In this document: positions 1 through 8,732 of the stretch, piece after piece
How the letters are laid out: every line of letters begins with the position of its first letter
Position numbering within the stretch: position 1 is the stretch's first letter
DNA from: JBASEY01 sp964404285
GTDB lineage: Bacteria > CSSED10-310
Direction of reading: 5' to 3'
NCBI GenBank assembly: GCA_964404285.1
Contig: CAYOJK010000007.1
Span: 94,629-158,628, forward strand
Length of the DNA stretch: 64,000 nt
Position numbers and translations under genes: made by a program
Notes under the pieces: generated by a model
Seen by the model: the letters and a program-made list of their open reading frames with translations, nothing else
The model's database searches: none
What the model was told of the DNA's origin: nothing

Positions 1-8
1 GCTCATAC

Positions 9-1139
9 TCAATACACGTCCTTGGATAACATCAAATTGACAATTCTTTCCGCAGCATCAGGCTTACCAAGCTCTTTAGCTTTTTGAGCCATAATACCCA
101 ATCGAGCAGGATAGGCATTCAATGATTTAATGGTATCAGCAATCCGCACTCCGGAGACTTCGCTCTCAGGCATTACAAAAGCAGCGCCGGCACGGCTTAA
201 TTCCCCGGCATTCGTGGTTTGGTGGTTTCGCACAGCTCCCGGCCAAGGAACAATAATGGAAGGAATTCCCCGCGCTGTTATTTCTGCAAGCGTCATAGCG
301 CCGGCTCGGCATAAAATTAAATCAGCTGCTGCTAACGCTTGATGTGTATCATAAATAAATGGAAACGGGTGATAATTTGAACGTGGGGATATCGTTTGGA
401 TAAATTTTTCATATTTCCCTTTACCTGTGGCGTGTAAAATCTGCCAGTTTCCAAGAATCAACCCATCGCGATCTAGATTCATCAGATCACGAACCAGAGA
501 GTTCAACACTTCTGAGCCCAAGCTACCCCCGATTACCAAGAGCGTCCTTTTCGATGGGTCCAATTCAAATTTCACGATACCGGATTGCCTGTCAGCCGTG
601 ATAATCTTTCTCAATACCGGATTTCCAACTAACTCAACACATGTGCGTGACGGCAACTGACTTCGAGTTATTTCATAGGCAGTTCCAACCCCATCTACCC
701 AACGAGCCAGTAATTTGACAGTGAGGCCGGGAACCGAGTTTTGCTCCAATAGCCAAGTGCGTATTCCAGCTATTTTCGATGCTATCATTACGGGCGCACA
801 AACATAACCTCCAGTTCCTAACACAAAATCCGGCGCAAATTCCTGAATAATTGCTCGAGCTTGCCTAACCGGACGCAAGGTCATCCAGGAAGCCATTGTT
901 CCCACGTTGCGGGAGATCGCTTTAAAGCTAATTGATCGATCCAATCCTCTTAATTTTAGGGTAGTCAAAGGAATATCGAAGCGTGGAACCAAATCTTCTT
1001 CATGACGTCCTCTAACTCCAACCCAAAGGATTCTTGGATGACGTATACGTTCACGAACTGCCTCGACAACGGCGAGTCCAGGCGTGATATGCCCACCCGT
1101 TCCGCCACCTGCAATCAACAATCGAAAATTATTAGACAC
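9..1139 (-). CDS. murG: MurG, lipid II synthase (GlcNAc transferase)
   Basis: Adds GlcNAc from UDP-GlcNAc to lipid I on the inner face of the cytoplasmic membrane, giving lipid II for peptidoglycan. Seen: N-terminal glycine loop AGGGTGGH at residues 10-17, second-domain GGSLGS at about 204-209, and the donor-binding stretch RAGAMTLAE near 278-286. The length of 376 aa fits the family. I chose the GTG at 1139 over a longer start because a GGGAGAG ribosome site lies 6 bases upstream and the family N-terminus begins there. A promoter with a perfect TATAAT sits just upstream, so murG probably leads this transcript. Another ATG (bases 6-4) follows the stop by 2 bases and starts a gene off the left edge, often murC in this position. 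Confidence 0.95.
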   Translation of the reverse strand: MSNNFRLLIAGGGTGGHITPGLAVVEAVRERIRHPRILWVGVRGRHEEDLVPRFDIPLTTLKLRGLDRSISFKAISRNVGTMASWMTLRPVRQARAIIQEFAPDFVLGTGGYVCAPVMIASKIAGIRTWLLEQNSVPGLTVKLLARWVDGVGTAYEITRSQLPSRTCVELVGNPVLRKIITADRQSGIVKFELDPSKRTLLVIGGSLGSEVLNSLVRDLMNLDRDGLILGNWQILHATGKGKYEKFIQTISPRSNYHPFPFIYDTHQALAAADLILCRAGAMTLAEITARGIPSIIVPWPGAVRNHQTTNAGELSRAGAAFVMPESEVSGVRIADTIKSLNAYPARLGIMAQKAKELGKPDAAERIVNLMLSKDVY

Positions 1140-1158
1140 TTTAACTCTCCCAAAAAGT

Positions 1159-1186
1159 ATTATAAAAAGGTTTACACCAAAGACAA
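1159..1186 (-). promoter_or_regulatory. Sigma70-type promoter for murG
   Basis: On the minus strand, TTGTCT (1186-1181) is followed after 16 bases by a perfect TATAAT (1164-1159), about 20 bases before the murG GTG. The implied leader is very short but still includes the GGGAGAG ribosome site. Read by eye from the sequence. Confidence 0.55.
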
Positions 1187-1231
1187 TTTTTACTACTCTC
1201 AAATCGCGCGATTATGAGGACTAACTAAATC

Positions 1232-1819
1232 ATGAAACAAAATACCAAAATAAAAGTGCTTCGTGAAATAAAAGATTGGTCTCGCAGCCTGTTATGGGGA
1301 GCCATTTTCGTTTATTTTTTTACCAGCTACGTATTCAAAGCCTATAAAGTTGAAGGCAGATCGATGCAACCCCTTTTGCAAAATGGTGAACGTATATTTG
1401 TCAATCGCTTAGTTTATCGGTTAGATGATATTGAACGGGGAGATATTGTTGTATTTTATCATCCTGCGGAACCCAAGGATTTTTTTATAAAACGAGTTTT
1501 GGGATTGCCGGGTGAAACGATCGAGGTCAGACGAGGCAAAGTGTACATCAATAATCAGCCAATAGACGATCAATTTGTTCCAGACTATTTCAGTAGCCGT
1601 GAAAATGTTAAAAGATTGATGATTCCTCAAGGCCACTATTTTGTTTCAGGAGACCATCGTAATCAAAGTTACGACAGTCGTATATGGGCCAACGAACCAG
1701 ACAAGTCACCATTTGTTCCTGAACAGTATATAATGGGTCGAGCATCATTTCGTTATTGGCCGTTAGCATCATTTGGCGTGATTAAAAATAATTTTATCCC
1801 TTTGGAGTCTTCAAGCTAA
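1232..1819 (+). CDS. lepB: Signal peptidase I
   Basis: Membrane serine protease that removes signal peptides from exported proteins, using a Ser/Lys dyad on the periplasmic side. Seen: one N-terminal membrane segment (about residues 18-34), GRSMQP with the nucleophile Ser44, the general-base Lys88 in IKRVLGLPGE, and the SGDHRNQSYDSR box near 146-157. At 195 aa it is a compact one-anchor form. A GAGGAC ribosome site precedes the ATG. It is divergent from murG and followed after 3 bases by plsB, so the two are probably cotranscribed. Confidence 0.95.
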   Translation: MKQNTKIKVLREIKDWSRSLLWGAIFVYFFTSYVFKAYKVEGRSMQPLLQNGERIFVNRLVYRLDDIERGDIVVFYHPAEPKDFFIKRVLGLPGETIEVRRGKVYINNQPIDDQFVPDYFSSRENVKRLMIPQGHYFVSGDHRNQSYDSRIWANEPDKSPFVPEQYIMGRASFRYWPLASFGVIKNNFIPLESSS

Positions 1820-1822
1820 TTT

Positions 1823-4090
1823 ATGGCCTTGACACCCAACCCTCTAACCTCTGCTGTTTCCCTTGCCGATGAACCTAGCGCTATTCGTCGGTCTTGGCAT
1901 AGTTGGATCACTCTTCAAAGCCAAAAAGCTTGGGTTTTGCCACACGTAGAACGACGATTCGATGCCATTGCCTACAAGAATATCACGGTATTTACTGCGC
2001 CTATTTTTCCTATATGGCTGGCCCACCTACTACGGAATCGCCTTCTCACTGAAGGATGGCCTGCACCTAAATACCTTTTAACAACTGGAAATATTTTTAA
2101 GCGACAAGCAGATACTCTTGCTTCAATACAAAATGAACCGGTCTTTTTTCTAGAATTGGGGATTGATCCAAAGCTTTCACATACCGCAAAAGAATGGATC
2201 GTTCAATTATTGGAAGAAGCTGCAATTCAAAATAAAACACTTCAATTCATACCACTCATATTCCTGTGGAATCGATCACCAAAACGCCAATACCTTTATC
2301 CTCTATATGGTTTTCTTCGTCACCGGCATCACAATGTGATCAGCACAGGGCTTCCAAAAACGATTCAACCAGGAATAACGAAAGAGATACCCTCAGCTCA
2401 AACAATCCGCCGTGAACAGCTTGCTGCCTGGAACCAAGAAAGCCGATGCATAATCGGCGATAAAAAGGAGCCTATAAGAAAAACTATACAGACTATTCAA
2501 TCTGAACCGGTATTGTTGAATCTGTTGAAAAGCTTGGCTGGTCAAGGAAAAGATACGTTGCCGACCCTTCAATCCCGAGTCTCGGCTTATGTGCGGGAAA
2601 TTGCCGCTGATTATTCCCATGTTTCACCATGGGTCTGGGAAAAAGCCCTAGGACCATTCTTGAAGAAAAACTTTTCTTCCCTTGACTTTGATCACGACGG
2701 TTTGGACGAACTGCGAATTTTACTCCGAAAACGCGATATTGTTATTCTAACCCCAACACATCGAAGCCACCTGGACTATATTTTCATCTCATTCGCTATC
2801 TATAAACAAGGGCTGGCCTGTCCACTTGTCGCAGCAGGACAAAATCTCTCTTTCTGGCCGATGGGATACGTGTTTAGAAAAACTGGAGCGTTTTTCATCA
2901 GAAGAACTTTTCGTGGACTTGATATCTATCCCCATGTATTCCGCTCATATTTATGGATGATTTTGCGAAAATTTCAACCGGTCGAATTCTTTATTGAAGG
3001 AGGTCGGAGTCGAACCGGCGCTCTTCTTCCTGCAAAACTTGGCATGCTAAACATGATTATTGACGCCTACACTGCAGGAAAACTCAAAGATGTTAAATTT
3101 GTACCACTAGCTGTCAATTATGACCGTATTATAGAAGAAGATAGCTACATCCGTGAATTGAAAGGCCTGCCCAAACAAACAGAACATGTGTCCAGCCTTT
3201 TTAAAAGCCGACACTTACTTAAAAGACATTTTGGAAATGTATGCTTTGCTATCGGTAAACCTGTCTCATTGGCTGAAACACTTACAACTAACGCTTCACA
3301 AACTGAACAAAAAGATATGCTCAGCATGGTGATTATGAATAGCCTCAGGCTATCCATGCCGATAACATCAACTGCCCTGGTTGCCACCGTTCTAATGGCC
3401 ATTGATCCCAACCATGAAATTAGTTCGAATGAAATAATTGCCAACGCATGTGGTTTGCTACAAATCATAGAAGAGGTTCATCCAGACGCTAGCGTTGCCA
3501 GGGAATGTTCAGATAAATCCAAACTGGATTCAGTGTTACAATCCGCTCTGTTACGAATGCAAGAATTTCAAAATATTCTTCCAACTCAAGAACCTGACAA
3601 ATGGAAATTGAACGAAAACCGCCGCTTCCAAGTGGATTATTTAAGAAATAGTATTGTCAGCCTGCTCTTAGCGCCGGCGCTGGCAATCATTTATAACTCC
3701 AAAGAATGGGATTCTCCTGAGTCTATCAAACTATTGGAAATTTTCTGCCCTGGAATTCATCCTGTACCAACTCATGTCTTTAAACACGAAATTGATAAAA
3801 GCCTTACCCTTTTACCAGGCTGGTCCTTCGAACAGAAAAAACTCTTAATCCAAACTGTGTCACCCGTTTTAAACTTAATACAAAATATTCAAGCTATCGT
3901 CATGTCAAAAAATATCGACGTTAAAAAGGCGACAACTCAGGTTTGGAACGATATTTTTAATCAGGTGATCGACAAAAAAACTAAAGAAACCTATCCGGAA
4001 ATTTGTACAAAATTCTTTGTTAACGAACTATTTAAAGCATTTAAGCAAAGTGGCAGTGAACCTGCTGATCACACCGACGGATCAGAATAA
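1823..4090 (+). CDS. plsB: Glycerol-3-phosphate acyltransferase, PlsB type
   Basis: Acylates sn-glycerol-3-phosphate at position 1, the first step of phospholipid synthesis, at the inner membrane. Seen: the catalytic H-x4-D box as HRSHLD, His313 to Asp318, followed by the substrate block FFIEGGRSRTG near residue 395 and a PLAVNYDR block. The 755 aa length is slightly shorter than the roughly 807 aa enterobacterial enzyme but of the same long PlsB class, not the short PlsY or PlsC class. The ATG lies 3 bases after the lepB stop, with GGAG inside the lepB end as a likely ribosome site. Confidence 0.93.
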   Translation: MALTPNPLTSAVSLADEPSAIRRSWHSWITLQSQKAWVLPHVERRFDAIAYKNITVFTAPIFPIWLAHLLRNRLLTEGWPAPKYLLTTGNIFKRQADTLASIQNEPVFFLELGIDPKLSHTAKEWIVQLLEEAAIQNKTLQFIPLIFLWNRSPKRQYLYPLYGFLRHRHHNVISTGLPKTIQPGITKEIPSAQTIRREQLAAWNQESRCIIGDKKEPIRKTIQTIQSEPVLLNLLKSLAGQGKDTLPTLQSRVSAYVREIAADYSHVSPWVWEKALGPFLKKNFSSLDFDHDGLDELRILLRKRDIVILTPTHRSHLDYIFISFAIYKQGLACPLVAAGQNLSFWPMGYVFRKTGAFFIRRTFRGLDIYPHVFRSYLWMILRKFQPVEFFIEGGRSRTGALLPAKLGMLNMIIDAYTAGKLKDVKFVPLAVNYDRIIEEDSYIRELKGLPKQTEHVSSLFKSRHLLKRHFGNVCFAIGKPVSLAETLTTNASQTEQKDMLSMVIMNSLRLSMPITSTALVATVLMAIDPNHEISSNEIIANACGLLQIIEEVHPDASVARECSDKSKLDSVLQSALLRMQEFQNILPTQEPDKWKLNENRRFQVDYLRNSIVSLLLAPALAIIYNSKEWDSPESIKLLEIFCPGIHPVPTHVFKHEIDKSLTLLPGWSFEQKKLLIQTVSPVLNLIQNIQAIVMSKNIDVKKATTQVWNDIFNQVIDKKTKETYPEICTKFFVNELFKAFKQSGSEPADHTDGSE

Positions 4091-4166
4091 TCACCTATTT
4101 AAATAACCTATGCGTAGATTTAGACCCTTCAGACGGAAACATAAGTACCCGAATTTAATCATCTAA

Positions 4167-5180
4167 TCAGCGAGATCGGCCATATTGAAGCTTTGAAAAA
4201 AGCTCAGTCAGTACAGGGTCGTCTTTATCTTCTTTTTCAGCGATAGTCTGCGGTAAAGCCATTTCTTCGACATACTCGCCTACAATCAATCCCAACCGGA
4301 GCTCCCCTAGTTCGCCGGGACTTTGATCAACACCATAGATTAAATCAACATCATCACCCCAATTTGAGGTTATCAGATGAGCAACCTCTTCAACTTCGAA
4401 CAGGCTTAACGGCCCATCAGACCGAAGATGCATTAAAAGACTTGCTTTACGATTCAGAAAGCTTTCTACAGAATAATCCACCATGATACTCTCGGCTACC
4501 TCTTGAGCACGATGTTGTCCTCTCGCCCGTGCAGTTACTATCGTACTGCTCGACGATCCCGTCAAAGCTATTCGAATACGATTGAAATCGATCGGAACCA
4601 TTCCTGGAGCCAAAGCATCCATCAATGCCTGAATTTTATCAGCAAAACTCGTGTTGAAAGCCTCCAAATAACCTGGAAAATCCGCTTGATCAAATACCAC
4701 AGGAACTTCTTTCATAGCACACAATTCACTGATCGTTCCCCTAGCTGTCATATGACGTTTTCTTCCAACAATTTCAGCATCCGGTAAACTCAATAATGAC
4801 AAACAGGGAATTCCCGCTTTATTGAAAAGGTTAGCTAGAGCGGTCGTAACTCCGGAACCAATACCATCACCGGGCTGAGCAATTAAAAGCACAAAAAATG
4901 AGGACAGGGTCAATTCCAGTAAATCCGAGCTGATTTCAGCCATAGCTTTTGAAGCGGCTAGGGGATCACCACTGCTAAAACCGCGATAACGAGTATTTAA
5001 AGCGATATGAATATAATCATCCTGTAAATTGGGCAAAGAATCATCCCAGTTAATGCGAAACAATAACGGTCGAAAATCTTTCCTAAAAGATATTTTTTGC
5101 AATACTTCAGCTCCAAAATCACCTATTGCTATGACAGCAATCTCACCCTTAGGTCTGACGTGACCGTCTCTCCTGTTCAT
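4167..5180 (-). CDS. Divergent FtsZ/tubulin-family protein
   Basis: 337 aa. It resembles the GTPase half of FtsZ but departs at key sites. The tubulin signature loop, normally GGGTGTG, reads GDGIGSG (about residues 104-110, in QPGDGIGSGVTTALANLF). The N-terminal nucleotide loop, normally GVGGGGxN, reads GDFGAE (20-25). A T3-like segment RGFSSGDP is present. After the fold, only a short acidic tail is left. The ATG at 5180 has an AAGGAGGGGG ribosome site and overlaps the mraZ end by 32 bases, implying coupled translation. Because the nucleotide loops are altered, GTP binding and polymerisation are uncertain. It is unlikely to be the main FtsZ, which would normally sit in the dcw cluster. Confidence 0.75.
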   Translation of the reverse strand: MNRRDGHVRPKGEIAVIAIGDFGAEVLQKISFRKDFRPLLFRINWDDSLPNLQDDYIHIALNTRYRGFSSGDPLAASKAMAEISSDLLELTLSSFFVLLIAQPGDGIGSGVTTALANLFNKAGIPCLSLLSLPDAEIVGRKRHMTARGTISELCAMKEVPVVFDQADFPGYLEAFNTSFADKIQALMDALAPGMVPIDFNRIRIALTGSSSSTIVTARARGQHRAQEVAESIMVDYSVESFLNRKASLLMHLRSDGPLSLFEVEEVAHLITSNWGDDVDLIYGVDQSPGELGELRLGLIVGEYVEEMALPQTIAEKEDKDDPVLTELFSKLQYGRSR

Positions 5181-5574
5181 GATCCCCCTCCTTATCTTCA
5201 AACTTGTCCTGCCAAATCGATAATGGCCAGATTTCAAAATCAAGCCCGGTTCCCATCACAACATACCGATCTGCTTTATTCGCCAGATCCAAATGCTTAA
5301 ACTGAACCCTTCCTTGCAAATCGATATTCAGAGACATAACGTTCAACATAAAAGCACGCCGTCTATCTCTGACATCAGGATCTATGGATTTTCCAGGTAT
5401 CTCCACTTCAAGGACCTGTTTCAATCGACCCGGATCAGTGGCGACCCAATAGTTATCCATCGGGTAAACACACAATTCTCCTCCACGTTCAATATTTCCG
5501 CTTTTAAACAATGAGGTCGGCAAGGTGATTCGACCTTGTTTATCCAACTGTATAAAACTTGTATTAAAATACAT
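5149..5574 (-). CDS. mraZ: MraZ-like double AbrB-fold regulator
   Basis: 141 aa with the two SpoVT-AbrB-like halves of MraZ. The first half has LDKQGRITLP near residues 10-19. The second has IDLQGRVQFKHLDLANK and ends in FEIWPLSIWQDKF, the hallmark MraZ C-terminus. MraZ is a DNA-binding repressor that usually heads the dcw cell-division cluster in front of rsmH. Here it is followed, with overlap, by an FtsZ-like gene and no rsmH. A promoter candidate lies about 50 bases upstream. I did not see repeated TGGGA-type MraZ boxes there. Confidence 0.85.
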   Translation of the reverse strand: MYFNTSFIQLDKQGRITLPTSLFKSGNIERGGELCVYPMDNYWVATDPGRLKQVLEVEIPGKSIDPDVRDRRRAFMLNVMSLNIDLQGRVQFKHLDLANKADRYVVMGTGLDFEIWPLSIWQDKFEDKEGDHEQERRSRQT

Positions 5575-5620
5575 TTTTAAGCAAATCCAAGTTTTTGATT
5601 CTTATTAGAACCTATTTACT

Positions 5621-5649
5621 ATTAATAAGCAAAATTTCAACTATGTCAA
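5621..5649 (-). promoter_or_regulatory. Promoter for mraZ-ftsZ-like unit
   Basis: On the minus strand, a perfect TTGACA (5649-5644) is followed after 17 bases by ATTAAT (5626-5621), in an AT-rich leader upstream of mraZ. The -10 match is partial. Confidence 0.5.
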
Positions 5650-5703
5650 GGAATATTTTGTTAATTTCAAATAATATCAGAAATTTAATAGAACAGGAAA
5701 GAT

Positions 5704-7245
5704 CTAGACCAACCGAATTCCATCAGCATATACTGCTTCAATCTTTATGTTTCGTCCGCGAGTAGAGATTGGATCACTGTCCAAAATCACTAAATCAGCC
5801 GGGGAGCCTGGCATCAACAAGCCTCTTTTCATTTTGCCGGCTTCTATCATTGTTGGAGCAAATGTCATTGCTTTTAATGCATCTGTCGCTTTCATGCATT
5901 CTTCCGGATGCCAGGATCGCTTGTTCCAGGACTCTTTAACGTGTCGCCTGGTCACTGCCGCATCAAAATAGTGAAGAGGATTTTCATCATCTATTGGAGC
6001 ATCGGAGCCAAAAACAACACATGCTCCTGATTCTGCCAGTGATCCGTATGGATAAAAAAGACCCTCTTGTTCGCTCCAGAAACGTTCGACCATTTCGATA
6101 TCAGAGATCATATGGCAGGGTTGCACCGAGGCACAAATATCGTATTGAGCAAATTTTTCTATATCTTCCCTAGCAATCAGTTGCGTATGTTCAATGCGCA
6201 AGCCTTTTAAATCCGGAAATGCTTTTCGAATGGTAATCAACGCTTGCAACGCATTTTTGACAGCTCGATCACCTATTGCATGTATCGATGTTGGAAAGCC
6301 GTGAGAAGCCGCCCACATTGACAAATCAGCTAACTCTTCAGGCTCCATGACATCGATACCTGTGTTCTTTGGTTCACCGGTATATGGCTTGCTCATTGCT
6401 GCAGTTCTAGAACCTAGGGCGCCGTCGGCATATAGTTTCAAACCACCTAGATGAATTGATGGCCATTGTTGACCGAATTTATAGCCACGTGAAATCACTT
6501 GGTCAAAATCTTCCAAGTTGACGAAAGCCATAATTTTGAGCGGAATTTTTTCTGTAACAGACATATCGATCAGCAAATCCAATTCTGAGATACCTTCGAA
6601 TGAGTGCACCGCAATTATTCCTTTAGCATGAAGTCCGCCCCAAGCTTTACGCAGTAAGTCACGTTTTTCTGAATCCAGTCGAGCTGGGATTTTTTGGCGA
6701 ATAATATCGACGGCTGTTTCCCTGAGAACACCCGTAAGGCTGCCATCCGGTCTGCGATCGAAACGACCTCCCGGCGGATCTGAAACCGTGTCGTCTATCG
6801 ACAGTTCCTGTAAAGCCCGGGAATTCAGCCATAATGAATGGCCATCTTTGGATAACAAAGCCACAGGATTGTCCTGGCTAAACCCGTCTATTTCCATGCG
6901 GTCCGGAAATCCGCCTTGGTGTCGGCAAGCTGCTTCCCAGCCGCGTCCTTGCACCCATTGAAACCGAGAAGCCTCATCGATTCGCATTTTAAGCTTCTGT
7001 TGAATATCCTCTAAACAAAGTCCATCCAATTTAAGCAACGATTGAGCTATTCCATAATTGATCAAATGAATATGGCAGTCAGTGAAACCAGGAACAACCC
7101 AACTCAATCTGCCATCAAGGCAGTTATCATCCGCAAACGTGATACTGTCAATTTTGCCATCTTTTAGCGTCAATAAGCCGCACTGAAAACGCCGATGTTT
7201 TTGATTCCATATCATTATTTTGTCTAAACATACGTTTTGTGTCAT
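5704..7245 (-). CDS. Amidohydrolase, YtcJ/exoenzyme-regulatory-like family
   Basis: 513 aa member of the amidohydrolase superfamily (YtcJ-like, amidohydrolase 3). Seen: N-terminal composite beta domain, metal-binding HxH in TDCHIHL (about residue 57), IHAIGDRAV with another metal-site His near 320, EHTQL near 352, GSDAPIDDENP near 415, and a C-terminal strand PADLVILDSDP. The substrate cannot be read from the sequence; relatives cleave C-N bonds of N-acyl amino acids or cyclic amides. A GGAAAA ribosome site lies before the ATG. Transcribed alone, divergent from the DUF1573 genes. Confidence 0.85.
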   Translation of the reverse strand: MTQNVCLDKIMIWNQKHRRFQCGLLTLKDGKIDSITFADDNCLDGRLSWVVPGFTDCHIHLINYGIAQSLLKLDGLCLEDIQQKLKMRIDEASRFQWVQGRGWEAACRHQGGFPDRMEIDGFSQDNPVALLSKDGHSLWLNSRALQELSIDDTVSDPPGGRFDRRPDGSLTGVLRETAVDIIRQKIPARLDSEKRDLLRKAWGGLHAKGIIAVHSFEGISELDLLIDMSVTEKIPLKIMAFVNLEDFDQVISRGYKFGQQWPSIHLGGLKLYADGALGSRTAAMSKPYTGEPKNTGIDVMEPEELADLSMWAASHGFPTSIHAIGDRAVKNALQALITIRKAFPDLKGLRIEHTQLIAREDIEKFAQYDICASVQPCHMISDIEMVERFWSEQEGLFYPYGSLAESGACVVFGSDAPIDDENPLHYFDAAVTRRHVKESWNKRSWHPEECMKATDALKAMTFAPTMIEAGKMKRGLLMPGSPADLVILDSDPISTRGRNIKIEAVYADGIRLV

Positions 7246-7387
7246 TTGTTTTCCTTTTCTTCAGCTTTTCCGTTCTATGTGACTGAACCATTACATAAAA
7301 TCCCACACCTAAATTCTTGTCGGAACTGTTCACCTATGTCAAACGATATTAGCAGAGAGGGCATCGCTGTGATTTTCTAGTAAAAAC

Positions 7388-7416
7388 TTGAAAGACGACT
7401 TCATTGAGATTATTCT
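7388..7416 (+). promoter_or_regulatory. Promoter for the DUF1573 gene pair
   Basis: TTGAAA (7388-7393), 17-base spacer, TATTCT (7411-7416), about 40 bases before the ATG of the first DUF1573 gene. Both boxes match sigma70 consensus in four or more positions. Confidence 0.5.
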
Positions 7417-7457
7417 CATCGACGTCTGATCTTGATCACCATCCTGGAGGTTTGTTT

Positions 7458-8684
7458 ATGATTAGATCACCCAATCGTTCAATTATTCTGCTGTCTGGAT
7501 TACTGTTTGTAACCTTGGTCTTTTTTTCATGTTCCAACCAGGATTCGGCAAGTATATCCTCTGATGTATCTTCCTCTGAAAAAGCTGAAAATATTTCTAT
7601 CGCTGGCTCAACAAGAGCTAAATCTGCTGCTGAGAACGGTCCTCGTATTGTGTTCGATGAAACCACTCATGATTTTGGACGGCAGTTATCCGGTGAAGAT
7701 TTGGAAAATATTTTTACCTTTACAAACAAAGGTGACGGAACACTGATAATCGAAAACGTAAAAGCCGGGTGAGGATGCACGGCAGCTCTGGTTTCCACCA
7801 GAGAAATTCCTCCGGGTGAGGAAGGAAAAATCAAGGTTACGTTTAAAACAGCTCATCGTACCGGTATTAATAGACACAGCGTCACGGTCACTTCTAACGA
7901 TAAAACCAGTCCGAATATGCAACTCGAGGTTGTTGCCGACTTGTACCACTTGCTAACAGTAGCGCCAACAAGACAATGGTTTGGACAGGTTAAGCAGGCT
8001 GAAGAAACAACCCGCCAATTCGTTTTTGAGGGTTTGAAAGTTAACGAGGTTGAATTCACCAGTCTCAAATTGAAAGATGAGTTGAAAAACCAGGATGCTT
8101 ACACCTGGAAGATCAACGATGCAAAAACTGATGAGACTCGCCAACTGACTTTAGATGTAACCGTCCATGGAGATAAAATTCCTCCTGGTCGTTTTGGTGA
8201 TGTGCTGATTATCGAAACAAATCTGGAGCCGACAGTTACCCTGGAATTAGTTTTGACCGGAGAAATTCTTGGACCTGTTTCAGCAAATCCACAACGATTG
8301 TATTTCGGCCAATTTGAGATAGACAAAGAAATGGAAAGTGTCCTCAAATTGATAGCCAATACCGATATTCCATTCAAAATTCTTTCAGCTTCTATTGAGG
8401 ATTCGGAGTTCAAAATTGATTCCTGGAATCGTGAATCTCTCACTGAACATTCGTTGACAATCCGCTTTTTACCTAAAGAGACTCGAGATAGAATACGCAC
8501 ATCTCTATCGATAAAAACAGACCTGGAATCTCAACCAAACCTGGAAGTTGAAATTCACGCTTATCAACGTAGAACCGGTCAGGCGAGAGACATGAAACAA
8601 ATGGATGCTCGAAGTCTGACATCATCCATAAAAGAATCTGACAGTAGTTCAGTCATTAAGACTCGTAAATTAAACGATAATTAA
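7458..8684 (+). CDS. DUF1573 lipoprotein, candidate selenoprotein (UGA = Sec105)
   Basis: Read through one in-frame TGA at 7770-7772, this gives 408 aa. The ATG has GGAGG 7 bases upstream. A hydrophobic signal segment ends in FFSC, a possible lipobox. Residues about 60-155 are a DUF1573 domain whose family C-x-C motif reads U-G-C-T (K-A-G-U-G-C-T-A), so the TGA falls exactly on the first Cys. The frame continues in perfect family register after the TGA (IPPGEEGKIKVTFKT). Two further Ig-like segments of about 120 residues follow. A SECIS-like hairpin lies 13 bases downstream, and tRNA-Sec is 3 kb away. DUF1573 is an Ig-like exported domain of unknown function; a redox role for U-x-C is inference. 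Alternative: a nonsense pseudogene, made unlikely by the identical arrangement in the next gene. Confidence 0.85.
7786..7803 (+). promoter_or_regulatory. Bacterial SECIS-like hairpin, first DUF1573 gene
   Basis: CTCTGG (7786-7791) pairs perfectly with CCAGAG (7798-7803) around a 6-base loop. If the last G-C pair opens, the loop begins with G, 18 bases after the TGA. A 4-6 bp stem with G at the start of a small loop, 16-37 bases after UGA, is what is expected of a bacterial SECIS read by SelB. Confidence 0.65.
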
Positions 8685-8732
8685 TGCAGTTAACGTGAAG
8701 TGATAACGAATATCGCTTTTTGAGAGAGACAA

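Noticed and set aside
7404..7772. Short 122-codon gene ending at the TGA
   Set aside because: The frame continues in family register after the TGA, and the TTG at 7404 has no ribosome site; the ATG at 7458 does.
7917..8684. Separate downstream gene beginning after the TGA
   Set aside because: Same frame as the upstream half, no ribosome site, and it would begin in the middle of the DUF1573 domain.
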